Of a DNA stretch of 64,000 bases, positions 20,863 through 29,844 are shown one piece after another. Position 1 is the first letter of the stretch; each line of letters starts with the position of its first letter. Source of the stretch: Flavobacterium sp. JAD_PAG50586_2 (GTDB taxonomy: Bacteria; Bacteroidota; Bacteroidia; Flavobacteriales; Flavobacteriaceae); the NCBI GenBank assembly GCA_023213215.1, contig CP096136.1, positions 3,744,584 through 3,808,583 of the forward strand. The letters are read 5' to 3'. A program made the position numbers and the translations under genes. The notes under the pieces are model-generated. The model was not told where the DNA came from. It saw only the letters and a list, made by a program, of their open reading frames with translations, and searched no databases.

Positions 20863-20912
20863 ACCACGGATTCACGAATATTTACACTATAAATTCGAGA
20901 ATCCGTGGTTTT
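20863..20912. terminator. ACCAC-ended hairpin repeat acting as clpC terminator
   Basis: A 17-bp stem with one mismatch: ACCACGGATTCACGAAT against its right-arm complement ending GAATCCGTGGT, followed by six T. The arms resemble the hairpin at 32467-32526, so it belongs to a dispersed family as well as serving as terminator between clpC and the RimK-like gene. Confidence 0.7.
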
Positions 20913-20925
20913 TTAATTTAAAAAG

Positions 20926-22301
20926 ATGCCAGAGGAAAAAATCATATTGGGTTCAGAAGAATGGTGTTCGTTTCCCGAGCTTGGAATACCGGCTATAAAA
21001 GCGAGAGTGGATTCGGGAGCCAAAACTTCTGCACTACACGCCATTAACATTGCTCCTTTTATCAAGGACGAAGAACATTGGGTAAAATTTGACATCAACC
21101 CAATTCAAAACAACCTCAAAACAGTTATTCATTGCGAGGCGAGGTTAATTGACAAACGCATTGTAAAAAGCTCCAGCGGATTTAAGGAACAGCGTTTTGT
21201 CATACAGACTAATCTGTGCATAGCCAATGACACCTGGCTCATAGAAATGACGCTGACTAATCGAGATTCGATGGGTTTCAGGATGCTTTTAGGACGGGAA
21301 GCCATGAGCGGAAGAATACTTGTAGATCCCGAACAAAAATACCTTTTAGAACAGCCCACTACAGAAAAACTGACGGAGTTATACGTTGATGCAGTCTATG
21401 TAAAATCAGGGCTTCGAATAGGTTTGTTGGCAAGCAACCCCGAATTATACAGCAACAAACGAATTATGGAAGCCGGCGAAATGCGCGGTCACGAAATGCA
21501 CTTTCTGAATATAAAGGAATGCTATATGAAACTTGATGCTGACAAGCCCGAAATCCACTACCGCGGTGGAAAAGTGTTAGACAATTTTGACGCCGTTATT
21601 CCACGCATCCGACCCAGCATTACGTTTTACGGCTGCGCATTGACAAGACAGTTCCAGGCAATGAAAGTCTATTGCCTAAATTCGGCTTCAGCCATAACAC
21701 AATCAAGAGATAAATTGTTTTCATTGCAATTGCTGTTAAGAAATGGCGTTGATATTCCAACCACAGGCTTTGCAAATTCCCCTTTGGATACAGACGATTT
21801 GATTAAGATGGTTGGCGGTTCTCCCTAATCGTAAAACTTTTGGAAGGAACACAAGGAAAAGGCGTTGTCCTAGCCGAAACCAAAAAGGCGGCTGAATCGG
21901 TAATTAATGCCTTCAAAAGCCTAAATGCCAATATATTGGTACAGGAATTCATAAAGGAAGCTGACGGAAAAGATCTTCGCTTATTCGTAGTTGATGGTAA
22001 AGTTGTTGCGTCTATGCAAAGGGAAGCTGCTCCGGGAGAATTCAGAGCCAACATCCACATGGGAGGAACAGCTTCGGTCATAAAACCAACTTCGGAAGAG
22101 AAAAAAATGGCCATAAAAGCGGCTAAAGCAATGGATTTAAAGGTGGCAGGGGTTGATATTATCCGTTCCGCCAAAGGACCATTATTATTGGAAGTAAATT
22201 CATCTCCCGGCTTGGAAGGAATTGAAGGCGCTACCCATAAAGATATTGCAGGGGAAATGATAAAAGCTATTGAGAAGAATTTTAAATCAAAGCTTAAATG
22301 A
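20926..22301 (+). CDS. rimK: retropepsin-like / RimK ATP-grasp fusion, frameshifted
   Basis: Two parts. Residues 1-145 form an ATP-dependent zinc protease/retropepsin-like domain with [11 protein letters not shown] (Asp29) and LGREAMSGR. From about 155 comes a RimK-type ATP-grasp ligase ([58 protein letters not shown]). The frame is broken in the C3 run at 21823-21825; one added C gives [18 protein letters not shown] and a 458-residue protein. RimK adds glutamates to ribosomal protein S6 in E. coli; here the substrate is unknown. Its stop overlaps the next start (ATGA). Confidence 0.85.
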
Positions 22302-22819
22302 ATCCCTACCTCGACATAGTTATCCGAAGCGTGAGCGTTTATCTTTTTATGGTAATTGCACTTCGGGTATTTGGTAAAAAGGAATTGTCTCAGTTAAATA
22401 CTGCGGATATTATTCTGATTTTACTAATCAGCAATGCCGTTCAAAACGCCATGGTGGGAAGCAATTCATCGCTCGAAGGAGGAATTATAGCTGCAATTGC
22501 TTTGTTTGCAATCAATTTCCTGTTCAAGAGAATAATGATAAAATCAGATTTCATCAAAGGATTGATACAGGACAAACCCGAAATACTAATCCATGACGGA
22601 AAAACGGATTTCAAAGTTTTGGCCCGATTGGGAATCAGTTCAGAAGAGTTGGATGAAGCGATGCGGGAACATGGCGTTGCATCGCACAAAGAGGTTAAAC
22701 TGGCAATGTTTGAGATTGATGGTAACATTAGCATCATTTCTGGAGATAAGACACTGAAGCAAACACATCACAAAAGAAAAATCCATAAATCTTTAGGAAC
22801 CTTAAACAACTACCTATGA
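22298..22819 (+). CDS. DUF421 (YetF-like) membrane protein
   Basis: A 173-residue protein with two or three N-terminal membrane segments (residues 5-80) and the DUF421 soluble domain ([38 protein letters not shown]). The family is widespread and its biochemical function is unclear. It is translationally coupled to both neighbours, overlapping the RimK-like gene by 4 bp and the TMEM175 gene by 4 bp, which implies a shared process at the membrane. Confidence 0.85.
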   Translation: MNPYLDIVIRSVSVYLFMVIALRVFGKKELSQLNTADIILILLISNAVQNAMVGSNSSLEGGIIAAIALFAINFLFKRIMIKSDFIKGLIQDKPEILIHDGKTDFKVLARLGISSEELDEAMREHGVASHKEVKLAMFEIDGNISIISGDKTLKQTHHKRKIHKSLGTLNNYL

Positions 22820-23400
22820 ATAAAAACCGACTCGAAGCTTTCAGCGATGGCGTTTTAGCAATCATAATCACCATCATGGTATTGGAATTTAAGGTTCCCG
22901 AAGAAGCCCATTATGAGGCATTAACGCCTTTAATCCCAAAATTCCTTGGTTATGTATTGAGCTTTATTTACGTTGGGATTTATTGGAATAACCATCACCA
23001 CATGATGCACACGGTAAAACAGGTTAACGGCAAAATACTTTGGGCGAATTTACATTTGCTGTTCTGGCTTTCGTTAATTCCGTTTACAACAGCGTGGGTT
23101 GGAGAAAGTAATTTTTCAGCTACACCTATGATGCTTTACGGAATTGTATTATTGATGAATGGTGTAGCCTATTTTATTCTACAGAGCTTTATCTTACAAC
23201 AACAGGGAGAAAATTCTATTCTGAAAAAAGCCATTGGAAAGGATTTTAAGGGAAAGTCCTCTCCAATATTATATACTATTGCGATTTTGTTTGCCAATTA
23301 CTATCCAATTGTCTCAGGCGGAATATATATTTTCGTAGCTTTGATGTGGTTAGTTCCTGATAGCAGAATTGAACATATCTTTAATGAAAACAAACAATAA
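22816..23400 (+). CDS. TMEM175-family potassium channel
   Basis: A 194-residue membrane protein with the family signature RxxxFSDG in NRLEAFSDGVLAIIITIMVLEF at the start of the first helix, and WNNHHHMMHTV in the third segment. Bacterial TMEM175 proteins form tetrameric K+ channels whose filter uses the hydrophobic residues of helix 1. It overlaps the DUF421 gene by 4 bp. A role in ion balance linked to its coupled neighbours is inference. Confidence 0.85.
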   Translation: MNKNRLEAFSDGVLAIIITIMVLEFKVPEEAHYEALTPLIPKFLGYVLSFIYVGIYWNNHHHMMHTVKQVNGKILWANLHLLFWLSLIPFTTAWVGESNFSATPMMLYGIVLLMNGVAYFILQSFILQQQGENSILKKAIGKDFKGKSSPILYTIAILFANYYPIVSGGIYIFVALMWLVPDSRIEHIFNENKQ

Positions 23401-23438
23401 ACCTAATAACCTTCATCAACGTCCTAAACTTAAAAAAA

Positions 23439-23807
23439 ATGAACATACTATCACAACTTATCGTCGGATTTATTGCAGTACTGCACATTTACATCATGTG
23501 GCTTGAAATGTTTGCCTGGACAACAAGAGCCAAAAAAGTTTTCAAAACCATTCCGGAAGAACAGTTTGAAAAAACAAAGATTATGGCCGCTAACCAAGGT
23601 TTATACAATGGATTTCTGGCCGCCGGATTGATTTGGTCCCTAATGATAACTGATGCTACATGGAATCAAAACATCGCCATCTTTTTCCTTGCCTGTGTTT
23701 TAGCTGCCGGAATTTATGGTGCCATGACAGCTTCCAAAAGAATATTCTATATTCAGGCAGTTCCTGCGATTTTGGGATTGTTGAGTTTTATGCTGAAGTT
23801 GAATTGA
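23439..23807 (+). CDS. DUF1304 membrane protein
   Basis: A 122-residue protein with four membrane segments. The sequence HIYIMWLEMFAWTTRAKKVF, then MAANQGLYNGFLAAGLIW, matches the DUF1304 family, small integral membrane proteins of unknown role. It follows the TMEM175 gene by 38 bp on the same strand and may be the last gene of the RimK-like operon. Confidence 0.8.
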   Translation: MNILSQLIVGFIAVLHIYIMWLEMFAWTTRAKKVFKTIPEEQFEKTKIMAANQGLYNGFLAAGLIWSLMITDATWNQNIAIFFLACVLAAGIYGAMTASKRIFYIQAVPAILGLLSFMLKLN

Positions 23808-23820
23808 TTAAATTATTACT

Positions 23821-24489
23821 ATGAATCATAAAAATTTATTTCTCATTCTAACGACTTTATTCATCTCTTTATCATACTGTCAGTCTTCGAAAGTTAATAC
23901 AACAGGAGAGTCAACTAAAATCGATAGTCAAAAAGAAATATTGAACTTATTAAAAAATAAAGATCCAGAGATATTAGAAAAAAACTTAGGAACTATACTT
24001 CTAAATCCTAATAAATACAATCCAACGATTCTATATGTAGTTTCTCTTAAACTTTTTGAGCAGGAAAAAAAGGATGATGCTGTATTTTGGTATTATGTAG
24101 CACAGTTAAGAGCAAGGTATGACAGTAATTTATGCCTTGACAAAAGCGCGAAGCAAGCGGCCGGCCAATTGGGGTCCATGTTTGGAAAGAAAATAAATCC
24201 CTATGCATTTGAAGACCTCGTGGAACTCGAAATTATAGTAAACAAAGCAATTGCTTTTGTCAAAGAGAATGAGGAAGATTATGATCACAGATGGATCAAT
24301 TTACATGGAATGTCACCTATGATAAAAAGCCTTGCGGAAAAAGAAGGAAAGTCGGTTAATACATCCGAAGATACTGCTGTGACAAAACCACAAGAAGAGT
24401 GGCCAGCAATAAAAAAGGAAACCATAAAAACTTACCAAGCCAGTTTTAACGAAGCATTGGCAGAATTGAAGAAAAGGAAGAAAATGTAA
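23821..24489 (+). CDS. exported protein of unknown function
   Basis: A 222-residue protein with an N-terminal hydrophobic segment ending ISLSYCQSS; the Cys could be a lipoprotein site, though Tyr before it is unusual. The body is mostly helical and highly charged (KKDDAVFWYYVAQLRARYD, then a Lys/Glu-rich C-terminus ending AELKKRKKM). I recognise no family. It starts 13 bp after the DUF1304 gene, so may share its transcript, and it converges on hutH with only 6 bp between. Confidence 0.6.
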   Translation: MNHKNLFLILTTLFISLSYCQSSKVNTTGESTKIDSQKEILNLLKNKDPEILEKNLGTILLNPNKYNPTILYVVSLKLFEQEKKDDAVFWYYVAQLRARYDSNLCLDKSAKQAAGQLGSMFGKKINPYAFEDLVELEIIVNKAIAFVKENEEDYDHRWINLHGMSPMIKSLAEKEGKSVNTSEDTAVTKPQEEWPAIKKETIKTYQASFNEALAELKKRKKM

Positions 24490-24495
24490 ATTACA

Positions 24496-25998
24496 TTAAT
24501 CCTCCAGTTCCACCATAAAGCTATTCAAAAACGAAACCGAATTCACAATGTCGTAATGCAAAATCCTGTCGTCCTTTACCAAAGGAACTTCGGCTCTGTA
24601 TGATTTTAGGAACGACTCAATAAATTCACTTGATTGTAATGGCTGCCTGTAACTAATAGCCTGAGAAGCATTCATCAATTCAATTGCCAGAATCCTTTCC
24701 AGGTTTTCCATTACTTTCAGACATTTAGTAGCCGCATTGGCTCCCATACTTACATGATCTTCCTGCCCGTTTGAGGAAACGATACTATCTACACTAGCCG
24801 GAGTGGCCAATTGCTTATTCTGGCTGGCGATGCTGGCTGCTGTATACTGTGGAATCATAAACCCTGAGTTCAGTCCGGGATTGTCAACCAAAAAGGCTGG
24901 TAATCCTCTTAATCCTGAAATTAACTGGTAAGTCCTTCTTTCGGATATACTTCCCAATTCTGATAAGGCAATTGCCAGGAAGTCTAATGTCATCGCCAAA
25001 GGCTGTCCGTGGAAATTACCACCAGAAATAATAACATCTTCTCCAATAAAAATATTAGGATTATCGGTAACCGAATTGATTTCCGTTTTGAATACCTTTT
25101 TTACATAATCAATAGTATCCTTTGAAGCACCATGCACCTGCGGAATACAACGGAAAGAATACGGATCCTGAACATGCTCCTTTGGTTGGGCAATAATCTG
25201 GCTTCCTTCCAGCAATTCATTCATCCTTCTCGCGGTCACTATCTGTCCTTTATGCGGACGAACCATGTGTATTAATTCATTAAACGGTTCAATCCTTCCA
25301 TCAAATCCTTCTAAAGAAATCGCTCCAATGACATCAGCAAAATAGGAATACTTAGCCGCTTTCATCAGGATGTAACATCCATATGAACTCATGAACTGCG
25401 TTCCGTTCAACAAAGCCAACCCTTCTTTCGACTGTAATACAATTGGCTGCCAGTTAAACTTTTTCATGACTTCAGAAGCATGGATTTTTTTACCTTCAAA
25501 AGTCACTTCGCCTTCTCCTAAAAGCGGTAGTGACAAATGAGCCAAAGGCGCTAAATCTCCACTAGCACCTAATGAACCTTGAGTGTAAATTACCGGAAGG
25601 ATGTCATTGTTGTAAAAATCAATCAAACGCTCAACAGTAATTAGCTGTACACCCGAATGCCCATAACTCAACGATTGAATCTTAAGCAGCAGCATAATCT
25701 TTACAATTTCCTGCGGCACTTCATCCCCGGTTCCACAGGCATGTGATTTTACCAGGTTTTCCTGAAGCTGCGATAGGTTTTCGTTAGAAATCTTCACATT
25801 ACATAACGATCCAAAACCTGTGTTGATACCATAAATTGGCTTATCATTGGTTGCCATTTTCTTATCTAAGTAATCACGGCATTTTTGAATATTGACTTTG
25901 GCTTCTTCCGAAAGAGAGAGCATCCGGTTTTGAGAGATAATTTCCTGTAACTGCTCTAAAGACAATACTTCCGAACTTATGTAGTGTGTGTTTTCCAT
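24496..25998 (-). CDS. hutH: histidine ammonia-lyase
   Basis: A 500-residue enzyme when started at the ATG at 25998 (MENTHYISSEVLS); a TTG further up adds eight residues and is less likely. The MIO cofactor forms from Ala-Ser-Gly at residues 145-147 in GSLGASGDLAPL. The motif YGINTGFG near 56-63 carries an active-site Tyr. It deaminates histidine to urocanate, the first step of histidine use. No hutU, hutI or hutG gene is nearby, so this gene stands apart from the pathway. Long HAL proteins and tyrosine ammonia-lyases are similar, but the overall sequence supports HAL. Confidence 0.88.
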   Translation of the reverse strand: MENTHYISSEVLSLEQLQEIISQNRMLSLSEEAKVNIQKCRDYLDKKMATNDKPIYGINTGFGSLCNVKISNENLSQLQENLVKSHACGTGDEVPQEIVKIMLLLKIQSLSYGHSGVQLITVERLIDFYNNDILPVIYTQGSLGASGDLAPLAHLSLPLLGEGEVTFEGKKIHASEVMKKFNWQPIVLQSKEGLALLNGTQFMSSYGCYILMKAAKYSYFADVIGAISLEGFDGRIEPFNELIHMVRPHKGQIVTARRMNELLEGSQIIAQPKEHVQDPYSFRCIPQVHGASKDTIDYVKKVFKTEINSVTDNPNIFIGEDVIISGGNFHGQPLAMTLDFLAIALSELGSISERRTYQLISGLRGLPAFLVDNPGLNSGFMIPQYTAASIASQNKQLATPASVDSIVSSNGQEDHVSMGANAATKCLKVMENLERILAIELMNASQAISYRQPLQSSEFIESFLKSYRAEVPLVKDDRILHYDIVNSVSFLNSFMVELED

Positions 25999-26193
25999 TT
26001 CTTGTTTGCAAATTGAGCTCAAAATTCAATAAACAAACGTTAAAAAGCAAGTTTTGTTACTACTATTTTATTGTGAAATCGGTAACGAAAATCTGCATCT
26101 GCTACAGAAAATCCGAATATGCTTTTGACTTTCCCATAAAAATAAGATTTTCACAAAAATTATGTTAAAACTTTTTTAGTACACAAAAAGTAG

Positions 26194-26201
26194 TATTTTT
26201 G
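26194..26201 (+). promoter_or_regulatory. candidate -7 element of the thr operon
   Basis: TATTTTTG matches the Bacteroidota -7 form TAnnTTTG. No good -33 element is seen 19 bp upstream. It lies 8 bp before the leader-peptide ATG, so the transcript would be nearly leaderless. Confidence 0.45.
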
Positions 26202-26209
26202 GGAATATC

Positions 26210-26308
26210 ATGTGGAACAAAAACAACATAAGCACTTTTACCATTGCAGCTCCTACAGCTGCAACAACTGTTGTTACCACAACAACTACAACCCCGTTTG
26301 GGGTATAA
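26210..26308 (+). CDS. thrL: threonine-rich leader peptide of thrABC
   Basis: A 32-codon frame starting MWNKNNISTF and ending TTTTTTPFGV, then TAA. Eleven residues are Thr, with six in a row near the end, along with two Ile and three Val. It lies 82 bp before thrA in the same direction. This is the layout of an amino-acid-sensing leader that stalls when charged tRNA-Thr is scarce. Within it are a GCAGCT/AGCTGC hairpin (26246-26262), a TGTTGT/ACAACA hairpin (26269-26284) that competes with an AACAAC/GTTGTT pairing, and an ACCCC/GGGGT stem over the stop codon. I see no U-tract terminator after it, so the readout is uncertain. Confidence 0.6.
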   Translation: MWNKNNISTFTIAAPTAATTVVTTTTTTPFGV

Positions 26309-26390
26309 TCATTCATATAATCCTTTTCATGGACTTTCATAAAGAAAGACAACAACTCATAACTCATAATTTATAACTCATAATTTAAAT

Positions 26391-28838
26391 ATGATAGTAT
26401 TAAAATTTGGCGGAACCTCGGTAGCCAATGCTGAAAATATTGCAAAGACAATTGAAATTGTTACCAACAAAAGCAAAGAAGATAAATTAGCCGTAGTGGT
26501 TTCTGCCTTTAGTGGCGTAACAGATTTGTTGATTTTAGCCGGAAAAACTGCGGCTGAAAAAGACAAAAGCTACAAAGAAATAATTGGCCAGATTGATAAA
26601 AAACATAAAGATGCCATAGACGAATTGGTTCCGTTAAGCGAACAGAGTGAAATAATAGACACGATTAACGCCAATATCAACCATTTAAAAACCCTATTGG
26701 ACGGATGTTACCTTTTGGGCGAATTATCCAATAGAACGGCTGATATTGTAGCCGGTTTTGGCGAATTGTTGTCTTCACAGATTATTGCGGTCGCTTTGCG
26801 TCAAAAAGTAAGCAACTCGTCTTTCAAGGATAGTCGCGAACTTATCAAAACGAATTCCAACTTCGGGAAAGCCACTGTTGATTTTGATATAACAAATAAA
26901 CTGATTGCTGATTACTTCAAAGACAATTCCAATCAGGTAGTTTTATTACCAGGTTTTATAGCTTCTTCATTAGACGGAAATACTACAACACTTGGCCGTG
27001 GAGGTTCCGATTATACTGCGGCAATTATAGCGGCTGCGGTAAAATCAAACGTATTGGAAATCTGGACGGATGTAAACGGAATGTTTACAGCAAACCCCAA
27101 AATCGTAAAACAGGCACAACCCATCGAAACTATCTCCTATCAGGAAGCCATGGAACTTTCCCATTTTGGAGCAAAAGTATTATATCCACCGACCATCCAA
27201 CCGGTTTTAAAAGACAACATTCCTATCTTTATCAAAAATACTTTCGAATCTGAAGCCTACGGAACTTTAATCTCGAATAATCCAAATGCTTCCAACAATC
27301 CGATTAAAGGAATTTCACATATTGACAACATTGCATTGCTTACATTGGAAGGTTCCGGAATGATTGGTGTGGCAGGTTCTTCGAAACGTTTGTTCGAAGT
27401 GCTTTCGCAGGAAGGCATCAACGTGATATTTATTACACAGGCTTCCTCAGAACATTCTATCTGCATTGGCATCCTGAATGCTGACGCAGACAGGGCAAAA
27501 ACCGCTATCGATAAAACCTTTGAAATAGAAATTTCCCAGAATAGAGTCGACCCTTGTATTGTAGAGAAAGATTTGTGCATCGTTGCTTTAGTAGGCGAAA
27601 GCATGAAAAACCATCAGGGAATCAGCGGAAAAATGTTCAGCACTTTAGGAAAGAACAATGTTAATATCCGTGCCATAGCTCAAGGCGCATCTGAAAGGAA
27701 TATATCCGTTGTAATAAATGAAAAGGATGTTAAAAAGGCTTTAAACACACTGCACGAACGTTTCTTTGAGGACAATACCAAACAGTTAAACCTATTCGTA
27801 ATGGGAATCGGGAATGTAGGTGAGAAATTCATCGACCAGATTGCCCAGCAGAAAAAATTCCTAAAGGAAAACAGAAAGATTAACCTGCGTGTCATCGCAT
27901 TATCCAACTCCCGTAAAATGATCTTCAACGAAGACGGAGTTGATTTAAAGGACTGGAAAGCTAGCGTTGACCAAGGCGAAAAGGCCAATGTAAAAACTTT
28001 TATTGCTAAAGTAAAAGAGCTGAATCTACGCAATAGTATTTTTGTAGACATTACTGCCAATTCAGATATTGCTTCCATTTACGACAAGTTCCTAAGCGAA
28101 AATATTGCCGTGGTTACCTGCAACAAGATTGCCTGTTCGTCGGAATATGACAATTACAAAAACCTTAAAAACCTTTCAAGAAAATATAATGCTCCTTTCT
28201 TGTTTGAAACAAATGTTGGAGCCGGCCTGCCAATCATTGATACACTAAAACATCTTATAGCTTCGGGTGACAAAGTGAATAAAATCCAGGCAGTTTTATC
28301 AGGAAGTTTGAACTTTATCTTCAACAATTTCAGTGAAACCTATAATTTTCATGATGTAGTTAAAGAAGCTGGTGTACAAGGGTTTACTGAGCCTGATCCG
28401 AAGATTGATTTGAGCGGTGTAGACGTTGCCCGAAAGATACTGATTCTTATACGGGAAAGCGGTTACCAGATGGATATTGACGAAATTGAAAACAATTGTT
28501 TCCTTCCAAAGGAATGCATGGACACAACCAACAACGAAGACTTTTTCAAGTCATTGACAAAGCATGATGAACATTTCAACAAGCTATTGACAGAAGCCAA
28601 ATCAAAAGACAGCCGAATCAAGTTCGTAGCTAAATTTGATAACGGAAAAGCCTCAGTCGGATTGCAGTTCATTCCGAAGGAAAGTCCGTTTTACAACCTC
28701 GAAGGAAAAGATAATATTGTCGAATTCTATACCGATCGTTATGTAGACCAGCCTTTGATTATTAAAGGTGCCGGTGCCGGTGCAGCAGTTACGGCTTCTG
28801 GAATCTTTGCAGATGTAATCAGGATTGGAAATGTGTAG
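26391..28838 (+). CDS. thrA: bifunctional aspartate kinase / homoserine dehydrogenase I
   Basis: An 815-residue fusion. The aspartokinase starts MIVLKFGGTSVANAEN and spans roughly residues 1-290, ACT regulatory domains follow (SGMIGVAGSSKRLFEVL, then ALVGESMKNHQGISGKMF), and homoserine dehydrogenase occupies the C-terminal 350 residues (FVMGIGNVGEKFIDQI, ETNVGAGLPIIDTLKHLI, LSGSLNFIFNNF, GVQGFTEPDPKIDLSG). It carries out the first and third steps from aspartate to threonine, methionine and lysine precursors, and is normally feedback-inhibited by threonine. Its TAG stop lies inside a palindromic repeat shared with the end of thrB. Confidence 0.95.
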   Translation: MIVLKFGGTSVANAENIAKTIEIVTNKSKEDKLAVVVSAFSGVTDLLILAGKTAAEKDKSYKEIIGQIDKKHKDAIDELVPLSEQSEIIDTINANINHLKTLLDGCYLLGELSNRTADIVAGFGELLSSQIIAVALRQKVSNSSFKDSRELIKTNSNFGKATVDFDITNKLIADYFKDNSNQVVLLPGFIASSLDGNTTTLGRGGSDYTAAIIAAAVKSNVLEIWTDVNGMFTANPKIVKQAQPIETISYQEAMELSHFGAKVLYPPTIQPVLKDNIPIFIKNTFESEAYGTLISNNPNASNNPIKGISHIDNIALLTLEGSGMIGVAGSSKRLFEVLSQEGINVIFITQASSEHSICIGILNADADRAKTAIDKTFEIEISQNRVDPCIVEKDLCIVALVGESMKNHQGISGKMFSTLGKNNVNIRAIAQGASERNISVVINEKDVKKALNTLHERFFEDNTKQLNLFVMGIGNVGEKFIDQIAQQKKFLKENRKINLRVIALSNSRKMIFNEDGVDLKDWKASVDQGEKANVKTFIAKVKELNLRNSIFVDITANSDIASIYDKFLSENIAVVTCNKIACSSEYDNYKNLKNLSRKYNAPFLFETNVGAGLPIIDTLKHLIASGDKVNKIQAVLSGSLNFIFNNFSETYNFHDVVKEAGVQGFTEPDPKIDLSGVDVARKILILIRESGYQMDIDEIENNCFLPKECMDTTNNEDFFKSLTKHDEHFNKLLTEAKSKDSRIKFVAKFDNGKASVGLQFIPKESPFYNLEGKDNIVEFYTDRYVDQPLIIKGAGAGAAVTASGIFADVIRIGNV

Positions 28839-28862
28839 AGACGCGATTAATTGCGTCTCTAC
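28835..28862. repeat. 28-bp palindromic repeat, thrA-thrB junction
   Basis: The arm GTAGAGACGCGATTAA pairs with TTGCGTCTCTAC with one imperfect position. Its first TAG is the thrA stop codon. The same element, one base different, is at 29797-29824. Confidence 0.85.
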
Positions 28863-28876
28863 GGAAACACAAAAAA

Positions 28877-29800
28877 ATGACTGAAATAAAAATATTCTGC
28901 CCCGCCACTATCGCCAACCTAAATTGCGGATTTGACGTTATGGGATTGTGCCTTGATGGAATTGGTGACGAGATGATAATCAGGAAGGTTTGCGAAAAAG
29001 GAATCAGTATTACCAAAATCACTGGTGCGGATTTACCGTTGGAGACCGAGAAAAATGTAGCAGGTGTTGCTGGTTTGGCTTTGCTGAATGCGGCTCAATC
29101 TGATTTTGGCTTTGAAATCGAAATCCATAAAAAGATAAAAGCCGGAAGCGGAATTGGAAGCAGTTCTGCCAGTGCGGCCGGAGCTGTGTTTGGCATCAAC
29201 GAACTTTTAGGCAGGCCGTTTACCAAACACGAATTGGTTGACTTTGCCATGAAAGGCGAAGCAATTGCCAGCGGTTGCGAACATGCCGATAATGTAGCAC
29301 CTTGCATTTTAGGCGGATTTACCTTAGTCCGCGGTTACAATCCGTTAGATGTTATTAAGATTGAAAGTCCAAATGAAATTTATGCTGTCGTTTTACATCC
29401 ACACATTGAAGTGAAAACTTCGGATGCACGTGCGGTGTTAAAACCGGAAGTTTCGCTAAAGGATGCCGTCACACAATGGGGAAACCTTGGCGGACTGATT
29501 GCAGGTTTATATACAAAGGATTACGAACTGATCGGTCGCTCACTAAATGATGTCATCGTTGAACCTGCAAGAAAACATCTTATTCCAAACTTTGATGAAG
29601 TAAAAAACACAGCATTGCAAAACGGTGCTCTAGGCTCTGGAATTTCCGGTGCCGGACCTTCTATTTTTGCATTATGTAAAGGAGAAGTAGTTGCCAATAT
29701 AGTTGCTAAAAGCATGTGCAACGCTTATGCAGATACCGGAATTGCTTTTGATATCCATATATCTAAAGTCAATGACGAAGGAACTAAAATAATTATGTAG
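28877..29800 (+). CDS. thrB: homoserine kinase
   Basis: A 307-residue GHMP-family kinase. The ATP-binding motif KAGSGIGSSSASAAGA lies near residues 89-104, the N-terminus has the family's PATIANLNCGFDVMG, and the C-terminal motif is GSGISGAGPSIFAL. It phosphorylates homoserine to O-phosphohomoserine, the substrate of the next gene product. It begins 38 bp after thrA, across the palindromic repeat, and ends with a TAG contributed by a second copy. Confidence 0.95.
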   Translation: MTEIKIFCPATIANLNCGFDVMGLCLDGIGDEMIIRKVCEKGISITKITGADLPLETEKNVAGVAGLALLNAAQSDFGFEIEIHKKIKAGSGIGSSSASAAGAVFGINELLGRPFTKHELVDFAMKGEAIASGCEHADNVAPCILGGFTLVRGYNPLDVIKIESPNEIYAVVLHPHIEVKTSDARAVLKPEVSLKDAVTQWGNLGGLIAGLYTKDYELIGRSLNDVIVEPARKHLIPNFDEVKNTALQNGALGSGISGAGPSIFALCKGEVVANIVAKSMCNAYADTGIAFDIHISKVNDEGTKIIM

Positions 29801-29824
29801 AGACGCGATTAATCGCGTCTCTAC
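29797..29824. repeat. 28-bp palindromic repeat, thrB-thrC junction
   Basis: A perfect palindrome, arms GTAGAGACGCGATT and AATCGCGTCTCTAC. It again provides the TAG stop of the upstream gene and precedes the next start by 20 bp. Confidence 0.85.
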
Positions 29825-29844
29825 GAAAATACAATAAACACCAA

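Noticed and set aside
26291..26304. ACCCC/GGGGT stem as the thr attenuator terminator
   Set aside because: No T tract follows and the stem is only 5 bp, so it is not a convincing terminator; kept only as a local structure.
26176..26367. Open frame on the minus strand across the thr leader, Val-rich
   Set aside because: It is the reverse reading of the Thr codons of the leader peptide and lacks a promoter.
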